From: Earliella scabrosa
Lineage: Eukaryota > Basidiomycota > Agaricomycetes > Polyporales > Polyporaceae
Assembly (NCBI GenBank): GCA_022605405.1
Contig: JABYQQ010000006.1
Coordinates: forward strand, 2,542,001-2,606,000
Length of the DNA: 64,000 bases
Reading direction: 5' to 3'
In this document: positions 10,756-21,725 of the stretch, one piece after another
Position numbering within the stretch: the first letter of the stretch is position 1
Layout: the number at the start of each line of letters is the position of its first letter
Position numbers and translations under genes: made by a program
The notes under the pieces: model-generated
What the model was told of the DNA's origin: nothing
Seen by the model: the letters and a program-made list of their open reading frames with translations, nothing else
The model's database searches: none

Positions 10756-12015
10756 ATGCCCTCCTCGTCGTGTTCTCGTTGCACCACCCTCCTTGCAGAC
10801 GGTCTCACTCGTTGTTCCGCCCCTCTGGTCGCTCCAGCACACGCGTGTCGCGCCCATGAGCCCGCGTACGACGCGAGCTACCAACGATACAAGGTCGCTG
10901 CCGATGCGGCTTCGCAACTCTCGGGCCCGGCCAAGCTCAGTCGCGGTGCCATGCGGTTGCTCCCACTCAAGTCCCTCGACGAGCGCAGCAAGGACGTGCG
11001 CGCATACATGAAGGCTGTCCGACTGGAGATGAGAGCACCATGATAGGCAGTTCGTTGGGAATCGTGAGTACCCTTCTTAATCAGGCGTGATTGATCAGGG
11101 CCCGTATAGGGGGCTGAATGCGCATATAGTCGACAAGGGACACCGTATGAGGCTCAACAAGCTCAAGCGGAGGATCGACCACTGCAAGATCCGTCTCTCG
11201 ATATAGTGCACATAAGTAGTGCCTCGAGCGTTGCCGAGCAGCCTCAACCGGAGGCCGTCACGGTGGAGGACGCCAGGATGATGCACGTCGCGATGGTCGA
11301 GACCGAGCTTGAGGTGGCCACATCTGGAGAAGGCCTGTGCGTGGATCTTCTCACTGGCTCGACGACAATCATGCAACCAGAATGCGACGTGTTCGATCTT
11401 CATGCATCCAGCGACCATGCGGAAAATCCGGACACGCTCCACAACGTCCCGATGGAGGGTAGTCGAGGACGCGGCGTCGTCTACACCTCGAAGCGCATCT
11501 CTCCGAGTCGACGCGTCGTCCATGCAGGCCGAGAAGCCCGACACACGGACGGACGCCACAATCGACATCGAAACCGAGGCCCACTCCTTCGATATGCCAT
11601 GCCTACCCGTTTCTACCAAAGTAATCATACTAGCAGATGCGCCCTCCGTACCGGCCGATCGACGTGGTTCCACTCGGGAGGGCGCCTGGCCTGATCCCAC
11701 GAAGAGCTGGACTCTGGACCTTGCACGACAGGCGCATGCGAGCGAGAGCGGCGATAAGTCCCGAACGCCGTGTCGGCTGGGTGGCGAAGGCGGTCGAAAG
11801 GCGATACTTGTGCTGATGGCACTGGTGAGTGAATGTGCGCCCTCTGTTAACCCAGGTAGCCCACTCTGACTCTGCGAATGCGACAGGCGGCCGCGGCGCT
11901 GTTCTTCAAGAAGCAATCTGTTGCGCGCGTTTTGCAGGTCTCGAGCTCAAGAGGGCTAGGTGTGCTCCGCCGCATTTTGCTCAGGGCGGCTGAGCGAATC
12001 GTGCTGTCAATCTGA
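10756..12015 (+). pseudogene. CHC-family gene, a-type, copy 1 (decayed)
   Basis: Exon 1 starts like the intact copy at 22529 (CTTLLADGLTRCS..ACRAHEPAYDASYQRYK) but ends early with TGA at 11041-11043, after a short deletion. In exon 2 the sequence jumps from the equivalent of GRIDHCK to a region about 650 nt further on in copy 2, a large internal deletion. The 3' part is well kept, including ILVLMAL at the intron donor near 11826, the acceptor near 11885 and the terminal exon with LFFKKQS, ending at 12015. The early stop plus the internal deletion make a normal product impossible. Confidence 0.8.
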
Positions 12016-12168
12016 AGTATCACCGGATTGGGTGATAGTCGGTGCGGCGGGGGGATGTGAAGTCACCGCTGAAAACTTGTCTGTCACCCCATTTGACCTC
12101 GTCCATGATGTTCTGACGTGTATCCTGTGCGCTGTTCTCCTCGTACCTTCACCAGGTTCATCTCCGCG

Positions 12169-12560
12169 ATGGCAGGCAATACTCAACAGTACTGTCGCGA
12201 TTGTGTGACGCGCTGCTCGAACCGACTCGTTTCGGACTTTTCATAGTCCTGCATGCGAAGCTGGCTACGAACAGCCGCGGTTGCGACTGCTCGGGGCCTC
12301 GGGCGTGGGCTTGCTGTGTGTCGCATGCGGCATCAGGATAGAGACCATAGCCTGGCAAGCATCAGGTATTCGGGAGATGCTGATTGCTGATGGGGTGCCG
12401 GCGCATTAGGCACTGGAGATGACGAGACGATGAGCAGGGTGAGAGGCACGACAGATCCCGCCTCGCATTGTAATTGACTGTTCTCTAGGCCTTGAGCGCG
12501 ACAAACGAGTCGATGCATTGCGAACAACGTGAAGCCGAGAGTCGTGCCGCGCGCGGAGGA
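12169..12560 (+). pseudogene. relic of a third CHC gene type (c-type), copy 1
   Basis: Reading from ATG near 12169 gives AGNTQQYC..CVTRCSNRLVS, which resembles the start of CHC proteins (C, then TRC), but stops soon after. Later pieces with GTGAGAGG near 12439 and CTCTAG near 12489 look like intron remains. A matching relic lies at 24287-24560. It is heavily decayed, and the assignment rests on the TRCSNRLV signature and its location just downstream of an a-type gene. Confidence 0.4.
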
Positions 12561-13054
12561 ACCTTGCCGCGGGCGATGGAGTACGTCTCTGGGCTCAGTC
12601 GAGTGTATCCAGAACGGGGCACGGAGCGTACCTCGATACCTCGATGCTTCTCTCCCTTCCGCCAGTTTTCACATCACAAACTGTCGTTGGTCGGCTCACA
12701 TCCCCAGATCCAGATCGCGAGACTCCAGCACAACGCTCCCAGCCCCTGACGCTGCCGCACCTGGTGACGAACACCCAGTCAGTGCGACGCCGCCGTTGCG
12801 AGAGAGCCAACGAGTCACACCTTATGAAGTTACTGGCCTGAGGTCTGGAGCGTCGATGTTGACATATGAGGAGGTGCGGACACTGCCAAGGAGACCGATG
12901 ATAGGTACATACTGGATTCGAAGAACCGGCCGCCCACGAGGAGATTAGTGACCGTGCGCTGAGTCCCTCTTCCATGGTCTATGGCCTGCTGCCGTGTTCC
13001 TCCCGCTCGTCTCTCTCCAAGCGCTATCCGAGTCTTTTAGTTTCTCCTCATCTC

Positions 13055-14392
13055 ATGGGACTTCGATTAACCAGATCGCTCTGGCTTACCTGCGCTACTA
13101 TCTCTCTCCTCCGTGCAGAGGCCGGTTTTATCGACGTAATCCTCGATGATGCCGACGATTCCATCCAGTACATACCCAGCTACGGGTGGGTACGCGGAGA
13201 ACTCTGTGGTGGATGTGCCGCCCAGCCAGACCCCTCTCTAGCTCGTGAAGGAACATGGACCGACACCACCCACACGCCGGGTGCCGAGCCACAGATAGTA
13301 TCTACACGGTTCACCGGGACGGCAGTATCTGTCTACTGTATTCTTGGAGACTACAAACAACCCATGACAAATCTCTCCTTTGTACTTGACGGCGCGGCCG
13401 TCGCGTACCTCTACACCCCTACAACCTCGACAGAGTACCAGTACAATGTGCGCGTGTACAACAAACAAGCCCTGGAGAACAAGGAACACACGCTTGAAAT
13501 TCATGTCGTGGGGGACGCGAAGCCGTCGCTTCTTCTTCTTGACTACCTGGTCTATACTAAGTTCGTCGAGGACCCCGTTACCCCGCCGCCCCCACCACCA
13601 CCACCACCTTCCACATCCTCAAGTTCCTCACCCATCATATTGCCGCCGACCTCGAGGCAGCCAGCGACGGAAACGACGGAGACAACGCCAGTCGTAGTCA
13701 CCTCGTCTCATACAACCCCAGAATCATCTACACATTCCCCATCCATCACTGGCCACACTCAGTCGAGTCTTGACTCACCTTCCGCTACCACTACCCTATC
13801 TGAGGTGTCCGCGAACACTTCACATCCAAAGCCCGCCTCCCAGTCACCCATCTCCACATCTGCGCTGGATCCCCGTGAGACCACCCAGATCCCAGACTCT
13901 CGGGAAACGCACCCCATTGGAGGCATCATCGGCGGCGTCATTGGCGGTCTCTCACTTCTCGCACTCATGGTCGCGCTCATGATGCGTCGCCGCCGCGCTC
14001 AGGAGAAAGCGGTGGCTAAGCCGTTCACAGGGACGCAAGAGAGTTTCCTCCGTCGTCCTCCTGCTGCAACGGTCATTCCAAACAAAGGGGCACCCCGGGA
14101 GAGCTACCCTGAGACTCGGGATCCGACTCTGCCTCCAGAGTCACGGCCGAGGGCGTTCCCCGTGCAGATCCCGCCAATTCTGCGGAATCCGTTTCGCAGC
14201 TCCCCTCCATCTCCATACCCTGCAGGCACAGTCTCGCTGCTGCGAAGCGAGGTCGCGGTTCTCCGTGAGGAGCTCATGCGGGTGCGCCAGCAGCAGGATG
14301 TGCAGTGGGCGGTGATGGAGGGTCAGATCGACCGTGACGCGCCGCCTCAATACGAGCTTAGGCCACGATATCAAGAGAGTTCTGGAGTGTAG
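13055..14392 (+). CDS. TMG-family single-pass membrane glycoprotein, copy 1
   Basis: One exon, 445 aa. A signal peptide covers residues 1-23 (SLWLTCATISLLRAEAG). The ectodomain (about 24-170) has a CGGC pair, PDPSLAREGTW, a FTGTAVSVYCIL strand, LSFVLDG and HTLEIHVVG..LLLLDYLVYTKF, and reads like a beta-sandwich. A Pro/Ser/Thr-rich stalk with a run of nine prolines follows to about 285. The membrane helix is at about 289-310 (GGVIGGLSLLALMVALMM), then RRRR. The cytoplasmic part ends with a coiled helix SEVAVLREELMRVRQQQ and DAPPQYE, a PPxY motif. I know this architecture from many agaricomycete genomes, but it has no assigned function. It is probably a cell-surface sensor or adhesion protein. 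PPxY motifs usually bind WW domains such as those of NEDD4/Rsp5 ubiquitin ligases. Confidence 0.87.
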   Translation: MGLRLTRSLWLTCATISLLRAEAGFIDVILDDADDSIQYIPSYGWVRGELCGGCAAQPDPSLAREGTWTDTTHTPGAEPQIVSTRFTGTAVSVYCILGDYKQPMTNLSFVLDGAAVAYLYTPTTSTEYQYNVRVYNKQALENKEHTLEIHVVGDAKPSLLLLDYLVYTKFVEDPVTPPPPPPPPPSTSSSSSPIILPPTSRQPATETTETTPVVVTSSHTTPESSTHSPSITGHTQSSLDSPSATTTLSEVSANTSHPKPASQSPISTSALDPRETTQIPDSRETHPIGGIIGGVIGGLSLLALMVALMMRRRRAQEKAVAKPFTGTQESFLRRPPAATVIPNKGAPRESYPETRDPTLPPESRPRAFPVQIPPILRNPFRSSPPSPYPAGTVSLLRSEVAVLREELMRVRQQQDVQWAVMEGQIDRDAPPQYELRPRYQESSGV

Positions 14393-15564
14393 GAGGAGGA
14401 GGAGGAACTTCTACTCGTATACGCGGGACTCGGACTGTGCAGTGATGGTTTGGTAAGACAAGTGGACACGTACCACTTGACGCGGCCGGCAAGCATGAGA
14501 GAGCAAAGTAGGGCACTTGATACCACCTTCTACGTTGCATCGCTTCTCGCCGTTCTCGGACAACCTTGCGTAAGGAGTCTTCATACAACTTCTGGTCAAT
14601 GTTAGACATAGTTAGTCACCAACGATTACTAAACGCTCGCGACTCCTAAACGCGCAATGCCACCTCAGCCGCAACTACCATGACGACACTGCAGCCAGTT
14701 GACTCCCAACCGCCTCTTCCCCCAGTTGGTCCTACCAGGGAAGAACGAGCAGCGTCTTGTCGTCTATCAGCGCAAGTTCATAGTGCTGTGTAACTTCTCA
14801 CCCAGCTTGCTAGTACTCAACTACTGAAGACCCCGTAGTAATCCATCGCTCGCCGCTGCGGAATGTCTTCAAGTCGCACCATCCACTGACTCAAGCTTAA
14901 GCAACTCAGACGAGTCGGTGTTTGCTTAATCTGCACGTCTCTGTACAAGACACGTATCACAGAGGTCGTAAGCCACAGCCAGCTGCAACCCGCAAACGCT
15001 AGACGCCCGTGGATTCCGACTTTCTCGGAGTCCTAATGCTTGTCCTCCCCATGGTGCTGCTCTCTTTCTCGTTGCAGATATATTCCGACCGGAGTTCTTA
15101 GCAATCGTGTACCTTGATCGAAGTGTTTCCGTGAGTTTTTCCCCTCTCGCTGTCGAAGCTCGAGCTGCTTTGCTGACACCCAGACCCTGCAAATGTCTTG
15201 GCGGGCCCCGCCGCATACTCCCTCCTAGCCTCTCCCAAGTGTAGGTGCGGTGCTCGTGACTTTCAACACTCCATGTAACACGTTGAGAGAATCCTTGGAA
15301 TGTAGGGATTGTGCATCCTCATTCTGCACCTCCCGGTGCTGTAGTCCGTGGTTCTCGGAGAACGGGGTGGCTAATGATTTTGATTTGATTACTCAGCTGC
15401 ACAGCACGTTTGATCGAAAGAATAACATGATCCTGCTCCGAGCCTCCGACCGCGATATAGCGCCGCATCGCGAGGAGTATATATACCTTCGTGAACCTCA
15501 GGATCGCCCCAACTCAACTCCTCAGTCCACTACAACTCATAACACATCGCACGCTCTCCTCACC
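14393..15564. other. non-coding block conserved between units; MDR promoter
   Basis: About 1170 nt that match 27891-29103 closely. It begins with a GGAGGAGG purine tract after the TMG stop. A conserved ATG near 14680 opens MTTLQPVDSQPPL, which breaks here; the unit-3 counterpart stays open for 91 codons. The 3' part is the promoter and leader of the MDR gene. Confidence 0.5.
15478..15485 (+). promoter_or_regulatory. TATA box of MDR gene copy 1
   Basis: TATATATA lies 80 nt before the ATG at 15565, inside a stretch conserved with the copy at 29014. Confidence 0.6.
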
Positions 15565-16883
15565 ATGTCTATTCCGTCTCAACAGAAGGCCCTCCTCCTG
15601 CAGTCCAAGCTCGGACAGTTTGTCGTCGATACAGTTCCCGTGTCGAAGCCTGGCTCAGGGGAGATCCTCGTCAAGGTCGAGGCGGCCGCGCTGAACCCCC
15701 TCGACTGGAAGATCCAAGCGTACGGCTTGATCGTCGAGAAGTACCCCGCCATCCTGGGCTTCGACGGCTCAGGCACCGTAGTCGAGGTCGGTAAGGACGT
15801 GACGTCATTCGCTGTCGGCGACCGCGTGTAAGTGCTGCGCTCTGATTTTGACGGGATGCACCTGACATTTGGTCGGTAGGATCGTGCAGGGCTGGTACGA
15901 CGCGGTCAAGCAGTCGACGCACGGAACGTTCCTGCAGTACTTCGTTAGTCCTGCAAGGTTTGCTGCGAAGGTGAGCTGATCTGTTCATATACCTGTCCAT
16001 AGAGCTGACGACGTCGACACGTAGATTCCAGCTTCCATACCCGTCGAAGCTGCTGCGACCGTTCCTAGCGGGATAGCGACCGCGGCCTTCCCGCTCTATA
16101 ACCAACTGGAGTCGGCGCCGTCCGCGAAGCTTCTCCCTCCATGGGTCGAGGGCGGCCGAGGGAAGTATGCCGGCAAGGCCTTCCTCGTTCTCGCCGGAGC
16201 GACGTCTATGGGGCAATATGGTCAGTGAGATTTCATCCCGCTCACCCGTCTCTATCGCGCTCATTGGGCACTCTGTGCTGCAACAGTGATTCAATTCGCA
16301 CGTCTCTCGGGATTCTCGCCCATCGTCACCACAGCCTCGCTGCACAACACCGACTTCCTCAAGTCTCTGGGCGCAACGCACGTACTCGACCGGAAGCTTC
16401 CCGCGGACACGCTCAAGGCGGAGGCGACGAAGATCGCAGGCGGGCTCTTTGAGTGCGTGTACGACGCGGTGTCGCTTCCGGAGACGCTTCCAGTCGCGTA
16501 TGCCCTCACCGCCCCCAAGGGTGACCTCGTCGTCGTCGCGCCCACGGACGAGGATGCGCTGACCGCTGGAGACAAGGAGTCGGCGAAGCGGATACACATG
16601 GCGCATGGTCTGTTCGCGAGCGCGGTGAACCATGCGGTCGGTGGGACCCTGCTTGCGGCGGTCCCTGAGCTGCTCGAGAGCGGAGATCTCAAGGTACGTC
16701 GGCGTTTTGTTGAGCTCTCTATGAGATGCACGGCTGATGAATACTGTCTCTTTGCGCTGCCAGCCGAACCGCGCGGAGATTCTTCCAGGAGGCTTGAACG
16801 GCATCGTCGGGGGGCTGGAGCGTCTGAAGAACGACCAAGTCAGCGGGGTCAAGCTGGTGGCTAGGCCCCACGAGACAGATTGA
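15565..16883 (+). CDS. medium-chain (MDR) NAD(P)H oxidoreductase, quinone/enoyl-reductase type, copy 1
   Basis: Five exons: 15565-15827, 15880-15970, 16025-16220, 16287-16693, 16764-16883; 358 aa. Seen: an N-terminal GroES-like half with VEAAALNPLDWKIQAYG and GFDGSGTVVEVGKDVTSFAVGDRV; a nucleotide-binding half with LVLAGATSMGQYGVIQFARLSGF (the glycine-rich dinucleotide fold); SLGATHVLDRKLP; DAVSLPETLPVAYAL; and a C-terminal NRAEILPGGLNGIVGGLERL. The GHE-type catalytic zinc signature of true alcohol dehydrogenases is missing, so a zinc-independent quinone or trans-enoyl reductase activity with NADPH is more likely. The substrate is unknown. It is near-identical to the gene at 29104; a third copy survives only as a 3' fragment at 21383. 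Confidence 0.93.
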
Positions 16884-17210
16884 TAGCTCTCTTAGGATGT
16901 CCTTCAAACGCTGTATTGTACGTCTCTGAGGAAAAGTGAAGCTTTTACCTGTAGCTGCGAAGTGGGATGGACGGGTTGGCGCCGGTCGCAACGGCCCGAC
17001 GGCCCGAGTGGCGGGCCTGCCCTTTTCTGGACACACTGCGCCTTTGCGCGCGACTTCGCTCGACGACCGCGCGTTTGTTGTTCTGCTTGACCATCACTGT
17101 GACTTAGGTCGACGTGCCAACTACTTCCTTCTCTGCGACGCTGGCCGTACGGCAATGCTTTACACCGCCTAAACTAGGTACACCAACAGAACAATCATCT
17201 CGGACACGAC

Positions 17211-17453
17211 ATGGCGAATGATGTCCTCGAATCATTCCGGAACATCTACGACTTCTGCATAACGCATCTCCGCCAGTCCAAGGCGTCATACAAGCGGTTC
17301 AAAGCGCTTTACGAACGCGCGACCCAGCTCAAAGACACCCTGCACTGAAAGTTCTGGGACCCGAGCTCGCTCAAGGAGCTAGAGACCGCATAAAGATTTC
17401 TGAGGCGTATTCGGAGGCTACGGAACGATACCCGAGCAACAAGAACCCGTTCC
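17211..17453 (+). pseudogene. CHC-family gene, b-type, decayed copy in unit 2
   Basis: From ATG 17211 the frame reads NIYDFCITHLRQSKASYKRFKAL..ATQLKDTLH and then meets a TGA, where the intact copy at 30755 continues YAEFRDP. The N-terminal Cys and the TRC part of the module are gone. Later sequence (SLKELETA) still matches the intact copy but contains another stop. Only exon-1 remains are visible. Confidence 0.72.
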
Positions 17454-17506
17454 GCGAGTGCTCGACGTCCCTGCATATCGGGCTCGCGAGGAATCTACTC
17501 AGTCAC

Positions 17507-17514
17507 TGACGTCA
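17507..17514 (+). promoter_or_regulatory. CRE-type palindrome TGACGTCA
   Basis: A perfect 8-nt palindrome 99 nt before the ATG of the a-type CHC gene copy 2. The same site precedes copy 3 (22415), and copy 1 has a mutated version. TGACGTCA is the classic target of Atf/CREB bZIP factors. Confidence 0.5.
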
Positions 17515-17612
17515 CGCGCAAACTCAAACTTTATTGTGCATCGCCCGGATGCCGTTGAGACCCTCCTTGCTTCCCCCCAGCCACGACAACCGCACGCCTG
17601 CTTTGCTTCTCA

Positions 17613-19546
17613 ATGCCCTCCTCGTCGCGTTCTCGTTGCACCACCCTCCTTGCAGACGGTCTCACTCGCTGTTCCGCCACGCTGGTCGCTCCGGCACACG
17701 CATGTCGTGCCCATGAGCCCGCGTACGACGCGAGCTACCAACGATACAAGGACGCAGCCGATGCAGTTGCGCATCTCTCGGGCCCGGCCAAGCTCAGTCG
17801 CGGTGCGGTGCGGTTTCTCCCACTGGAATCCCTCGACGAGCGCAGCAAGGACGTGCGTGCATACATGCAGGCTGTCCGACTGGAGATGGAGCTGCGAGAG
17901 GAACATGTAGGCAGTTCGTTGGGAATCGTGAGTACCCTTCTTAATCAGGCGCGGTGTGTGAGGGGGCTGAATGCGCGTATAGCCCACAAGGGACATCGCA
18001 TGAGGCTCGACAAGCTGAAGGGGAGGATCGACCACTGCAAGCATCTCCTGCTAGCTATGCGGGCACGCAGGCGAGCCATCCACCGCAATCTCCATGGCGC
18101 AGCGACGCCTACACGCTCGAGGCTCAGTGCCCCTGTCCGGGCGGTCTCCCCAGCGCCACGAAAGAAGCGGGGACGCGTCCGTGCTGACCAAGCCCAACGA
18201 CGCGTCCAAGCTTGGACCCAAGCACGCGAAGATCTTTCACGAGCCAGAGAGCGGCAGCACTCCACCGTCGTCGAGGCTGAGAGGAGACGCGAGGTCGAAG
18301 AGGAGATGGCGTTCCAGTCCGCTGTCGCAATGGTGATTGTGCGCTCGCAGATCCAGGAGCCGCGAGCGAAGGCCTGGTTGTCGATGCATGACACTCTCAG
18401 TACCGTCGAGGGGCCTCAGCCGGTTCTCGTCATGCACCCGCAGGAGGACGAGGGGGACGGTATGACTTCAGTCGTGATGTGCGACATAGAGCTCGAGGAC
18501 GGCGTTACCGGTGAAGAGCTTGTGGATGGGCTCGCGAGGTCGACGACGATCGCGCAACAGGGATGCGACATGTCCGATGCATCTAGTCGTTCACTAACTC
18601 CGGATCCCACTGACGAGCCAGACGACGCGTTCGAGTCCGTCTCCGCAGAGGCGATCTCCCGCTTACAGCTCCAGGAACCGCCACCCAGGAACCAGGATCT
18701 GTCTCTCGATATGGTGCACATGAGTAGTGCCTCGAGCTTTGCCGAGAATGCGCAGCCTCAACCGGAGGCCGTCATGGTCGAGAACGCCAGGATGATGCAT
18801 GTCGCGATGCTCGAGAACGTGGTTGAGGTGGTCATTTCTGGAGAAGACCTGCGCATGGATTTGCTCACTAGCTCGACGACAATCATGCAACAGGGATTCG
18901 ACGCGTTCAATCTTCATCCATCCAGCGACCATGCGACAACTCCTTACATGCTCCACAACGTCCCCATGGAGGGTGGCACAGATGCGATCGACGATGCGGC
19001 GTCGTCCACACTTCGAAGCGCATGTACTATCCGAGTCGGCGCGTCATCCATGCAGGCCCAGAAGCCCGAGACACGGACGGACGCCACACTCGATATCGAG
19101 AGCGAGGCCCACTCCTTCGATATGCCATGCCTATCAGTTTCTGCCGAAGTAATCATACTAGCAGATGCGCCCTCCGTACCGGCCGATCGACGTGGTTATA
19201 TTCAGGAGGGCGCGTGGCCTGATCCCACGAAGAGCTGGACCCTGGACCTTGAACGACAGGCGCATGCGAGCGAGAGCGGCGATAAGTCCCGAAAGCCGTG
19301 TCGGCTGGGTGGCGAAGGCGGTCGAAAGGCGATACTTGTGCTGATGGCACTGGTGAGTGGATGTGCGCCCTCTGTTGACCCAGGTAGCCGACTCAGCTCA
19401 CTGTGCGAATGTGACAGGCGGCCGCGGGGCTGTTCTTCAAGAAGCAATCTGTTGCGCGCGTTTTGCAGGTCTCGAGCTCCACAGGGCTAGGTGTGCTACG
19501 CCGCATCTTGCGCAGTGCGGCTGAGCGAGTCGTGCTGTCGATCTGA
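17613..19546 (+). CDS. CHC-family gene, a-type, copy 2 (frame lesion in exon 1)
   Basis: Exons by comparison with copy 3: 17613-17927, 17983-19352, 19418-19546. The N-terminus has CTTLLADGLTRCS..ACRAHEPAYDASYQRYK. Exon 2 encodes a basic helical part (HRMRLDKLKGRIDHCKHLL), a long Glu/Arg helix, and two or more diverged acidic repeats with LEDGVTGEELVDGLARSTTI. The end is ILVLMAL|AAGLFFKKQS, a membrane helix split by an intron, then a basic tail. One nucleotide is missing near 17907 relative to copy 3, so normal splicing of intron 1 would be out of frame. If the 55-nt intron is kept, the frame is restored and runs open to 19490. Either the locus is a pseudogene or it uses intron retention. It is longer than copy 3 because of extra repeats. 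Confidence 0.6.
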
Positions 19547-20043
19547 AGTAGCACAATCACCGCATTGGGCGATAGTCGGTGCGGCGGGAGGAGTGAAATC
19601 ACCGCCGAAAGCTTGTCTGTCACCTCATTTGACCACGTCCATGATGTTCGTCCTGTGCGCTGTTCTCCGGGTGATGGAGTACGTCTCTGGGCTCAGTCAG
19701 GTGTATCCAGAGCGGGGCACGGAGCGTACCTCGATACCACGATGCTTCGCTCCCTTCCGCCAGTTTTTACATCACACTTTATGGAGTTACTCGCCTGAGG
19801 TTTGGAGCGTCGATGTTGACAGATGAGGAGGTGCGGACACCGCCAAGGAGACCGAAGACAGGTACGTACTGGATTCAAAGACACGGCCCACGAGGAGATC
19901 AGTGACCGTGCGATGAGTCCCTCAGTTGTCTCTGGCCTCCTCGCGCTCTTCCGTGTTCCTCCCGCTCGTCTCTATCCACGCGCTATCCTCTCTCAGTCTC
20001 TCCACGCTCTTCGCCTACATAGCATCGTCGACCTGTCCATTTG

Positions 20044-21339
20044 ATGGCTCCTCAATTAACCAACTGGCTCTGGCTTACCTGCGCTACTACCTCTCTCCTC
20101 CGTGCACAGGCCGGTTCTATCGACGTAATCCTCGATGATGCGGACGATCACATCCAGTACATACAAAACAACAAGTGGGCACGCGGAGAACTCTGTGGTA
20201 GATGTCCGGCCAAGCCAGACCCCTCTCTAGCTTATGAAGGAACATGGACCGACACCACCCACAATCCGGGTGACGCCGAGCCACGGATAGTATCTACACG
20301 GTTCACCGGGACGGCGATATCTGTCTACTGTATTCTTGGAAACAACATGCAATCCATGACGAATCTCTCCTTTGTACTTGACGGCGCGCCCGTCGGCACG
20401 TACCTCTCCATCCCCCCAACCTCGACAGAGTACCAGTACCATGTGCGCGTCTACAACAAACAAGCCCTGGAGAACAAGGAACACACGCTTGAAATCCATG
20501 TCGTGGGGGACACGAAGCCGTCGCTTCTTCTCCTTGACTACTTGGTTTATACCAAGTTCGTCGAGGACCCCGATACGATGCCCCCAACACCACCACCTTC
20601 CACATCCTCACCATCATCCTCGACGCGGCCAGTGACAGAGGCGACGGAGACAGCGCCAGTCGTGGTCAACTCGTCTCATACGGCACCAGAATCGTCTACA
20701 CATTCCCCATCCATCAGCCACCCTCAGCCGAGTCTTGACTCACCTTCCGCTACCACTACCCTATCTGAGGTGTCTGCGGACACTTCACATCCAACGCGCG
20801 CCTCCCAGTCACCCATCTCCACATCTGCGCTGGATCCCCGTGAGACCGCCCATATTCCAGACTCTCGGGAAACGCACCCCATGGGAGCCATTATCGGCGG
20901 CGTCATTGGCGGTTTCTCACTTCTCGCACTGATGATTGCGTTCATGATGCGCCGGCGCCGGGCTCAGCAGAAAGCTTTGGTTGAGCCGCACAGATGGATG
21001 CAAGAGATTTTCCTCCGTCATTCTACTGCTGCAGCAGCAATCATTCCAGACAAAGGGGCACCCCGGGAGAGTTACCCTGAGACTCGGGATCCGAGTCCGC
21101 CGCCTCCAGAGTTACGTCCGAGAGCGCTCTCTGTGCAGATCCAGCCAATAGTGCGGACTCCCTCTCAAAGTTCCCCTCCATCTCCGTACCCCTCAGGGAC
21201 AATCTCGCTGTTGCGAACCGAGGTCGCGGTTCTCCGTGAGGAGCTCATGCGGGTGCGCCAGCAACAGGACGAGGAGTGGGCGGTGATGGAGGGCCAGATC
21301 GACGCGCCGCCTCAATACGAGCCTAGAGCGCGATACTAG
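20044..21339 (+). CDS. TMG-family single-pass membrane glycoprotein, copy 2
   Basis: One exon, 431 aa. Signal peptide NWLWLTCATTSLLRAQAG; ectodomain with the CGRC pair, PDPSLAYEGTW, FTGTAISVYCIL, LSFVLDG and HTLEIHVVG; a shorter Pro/Ser/Thr stalk (about 175-278) than copies 1 and 3; membrane helix at about 280-303 (GGVIGGFSLLALMIAFMM) and RRRR; cytoplasmic helix TEVAVLREELMRVRQQQ; terminal DAPPQYE. Most differences from copies 1 and 3 are in the stalk and in the loops of the ectodomain. The coding frame is intact although the downstream MDR gene of this unit has been deleted. Confidence 0.87.
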   Translation: MAPQLTNWLWLTCATTSLLRAQAGSIDVILDDADDHIQYIQNNKWARGELCGRCPAKPDPSLAYEGTWTDTTHNPGDAEPRIVSTRFTGTAISVYCILGNNMQSMTNLSFVLDGAPVGTYLSIPPTSTEYQYHVRVYNKQALENKEHTLEIHVVGDTKPSLLLLDYLVYTKFVEDPDTMPPTPPPSTSSPSSSTRPVTEATETAPVVVNSSHTAPESSTHSPSISHPQPSLDSPSATTTLSEVSADTSHPTRASQSPISTSALDPRETAHIPDSRETHPMGAIIGGVIGGFSLLALMIAFMMRRRRAQQKALVEPHRWMQEIFLRHSTAAAAIIPDKGAPRESYPETRDPSPPPPELRPRALSVQIQPIVRTPSQSSPPSPYPSGTISLLRTEVAVLREELMRVRQQQDEEWAVMEGQIDAPPQYEPRARY

Positions 21340-21382
21340 GCGATTCCTGGGGTGGAGGGGGAGGAGGGGGAGGAGGAGGAAT

Positions 21383-21725
21383 CACGGACGAGGATGCGCT
21401 GACCGCTGGAGACAAGGAGTCGGCGAAGCGGATACACATGGCGCATGGTCTGTTCGCGAGCCCGGTGAACCATGCGGTCGGTGGGACCCTGCTTGCGGCG
21501 GTCCCTGAGCTGCTCGAGAGCGGAGACCTTAAGGTACGTCGGTCTTTGGTTGTAGCTCTCTTTGAAGTTGCACGGCTGATGAATGCTGTTTGTTTGCGCT
21601 GCCAGCCGAACCGCGCGGAGATTCTTCCAGGAGGCTTGAACGGTATCGTCGGCGGGCTGGAGCGTCTGAAGAATGACCAAGTCAGCGGCGTCAAGCTGGT
21701 GGCTAGGCCTCACGAGACAGATTGA
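21383..21725 (+). pseudogene. MDR oxidoreductase copy 2, 3' fragment only
   Basis: Begins in the middle of exon 4 (TDEDALTAGDKESAKRIHMAHG), keeps the last intron (GTACGT to CCAG) and the terminal exon to TGA 21723-21725. Everything upstream, including the promoter and three and a half exons, is missing. The break joins directly to the GGAGGAGG tract just after the TMG stop at 21339. Confidence 0.9.

Larger units (their letters stand above)
10600..16960 (+). repeat. segmental duplication, unit 1
   Basis: The first copy of a multi-gene unit, beginning in the promoter of the a-type CHC pseudogene and ending just after the MDR oxidoreductase. Order: CHC-a pseudogene, relic CHC-c, TMG gene, MDR gene. 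The b-type CHC element present in the next copies is absent here. Flanking non-coding sequence is also conserved between units (for example 14640-15560 against 28150-29100), so this is duplication of the whole block rather than of single genes. Confidence 0.8.

Noticed and set aside
15671..16852. 393-codon minus-strand frame over the MDR gene
   Set aside because: Antisense shadow of the MDR exons and introns; similar antisense frames recur over the other copies because the sense sequence is conserved.
17613..19490. A single uninterrupted 625-codon frame as the normal protein
   Set aside because: Its C-terminal part after VLMAL runs through a clear GTGAGT intron and loses the conserved LFFKK end, so at least intron 2 must be spliced. 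Read-through is kept only as a hypothesis for intron 1.
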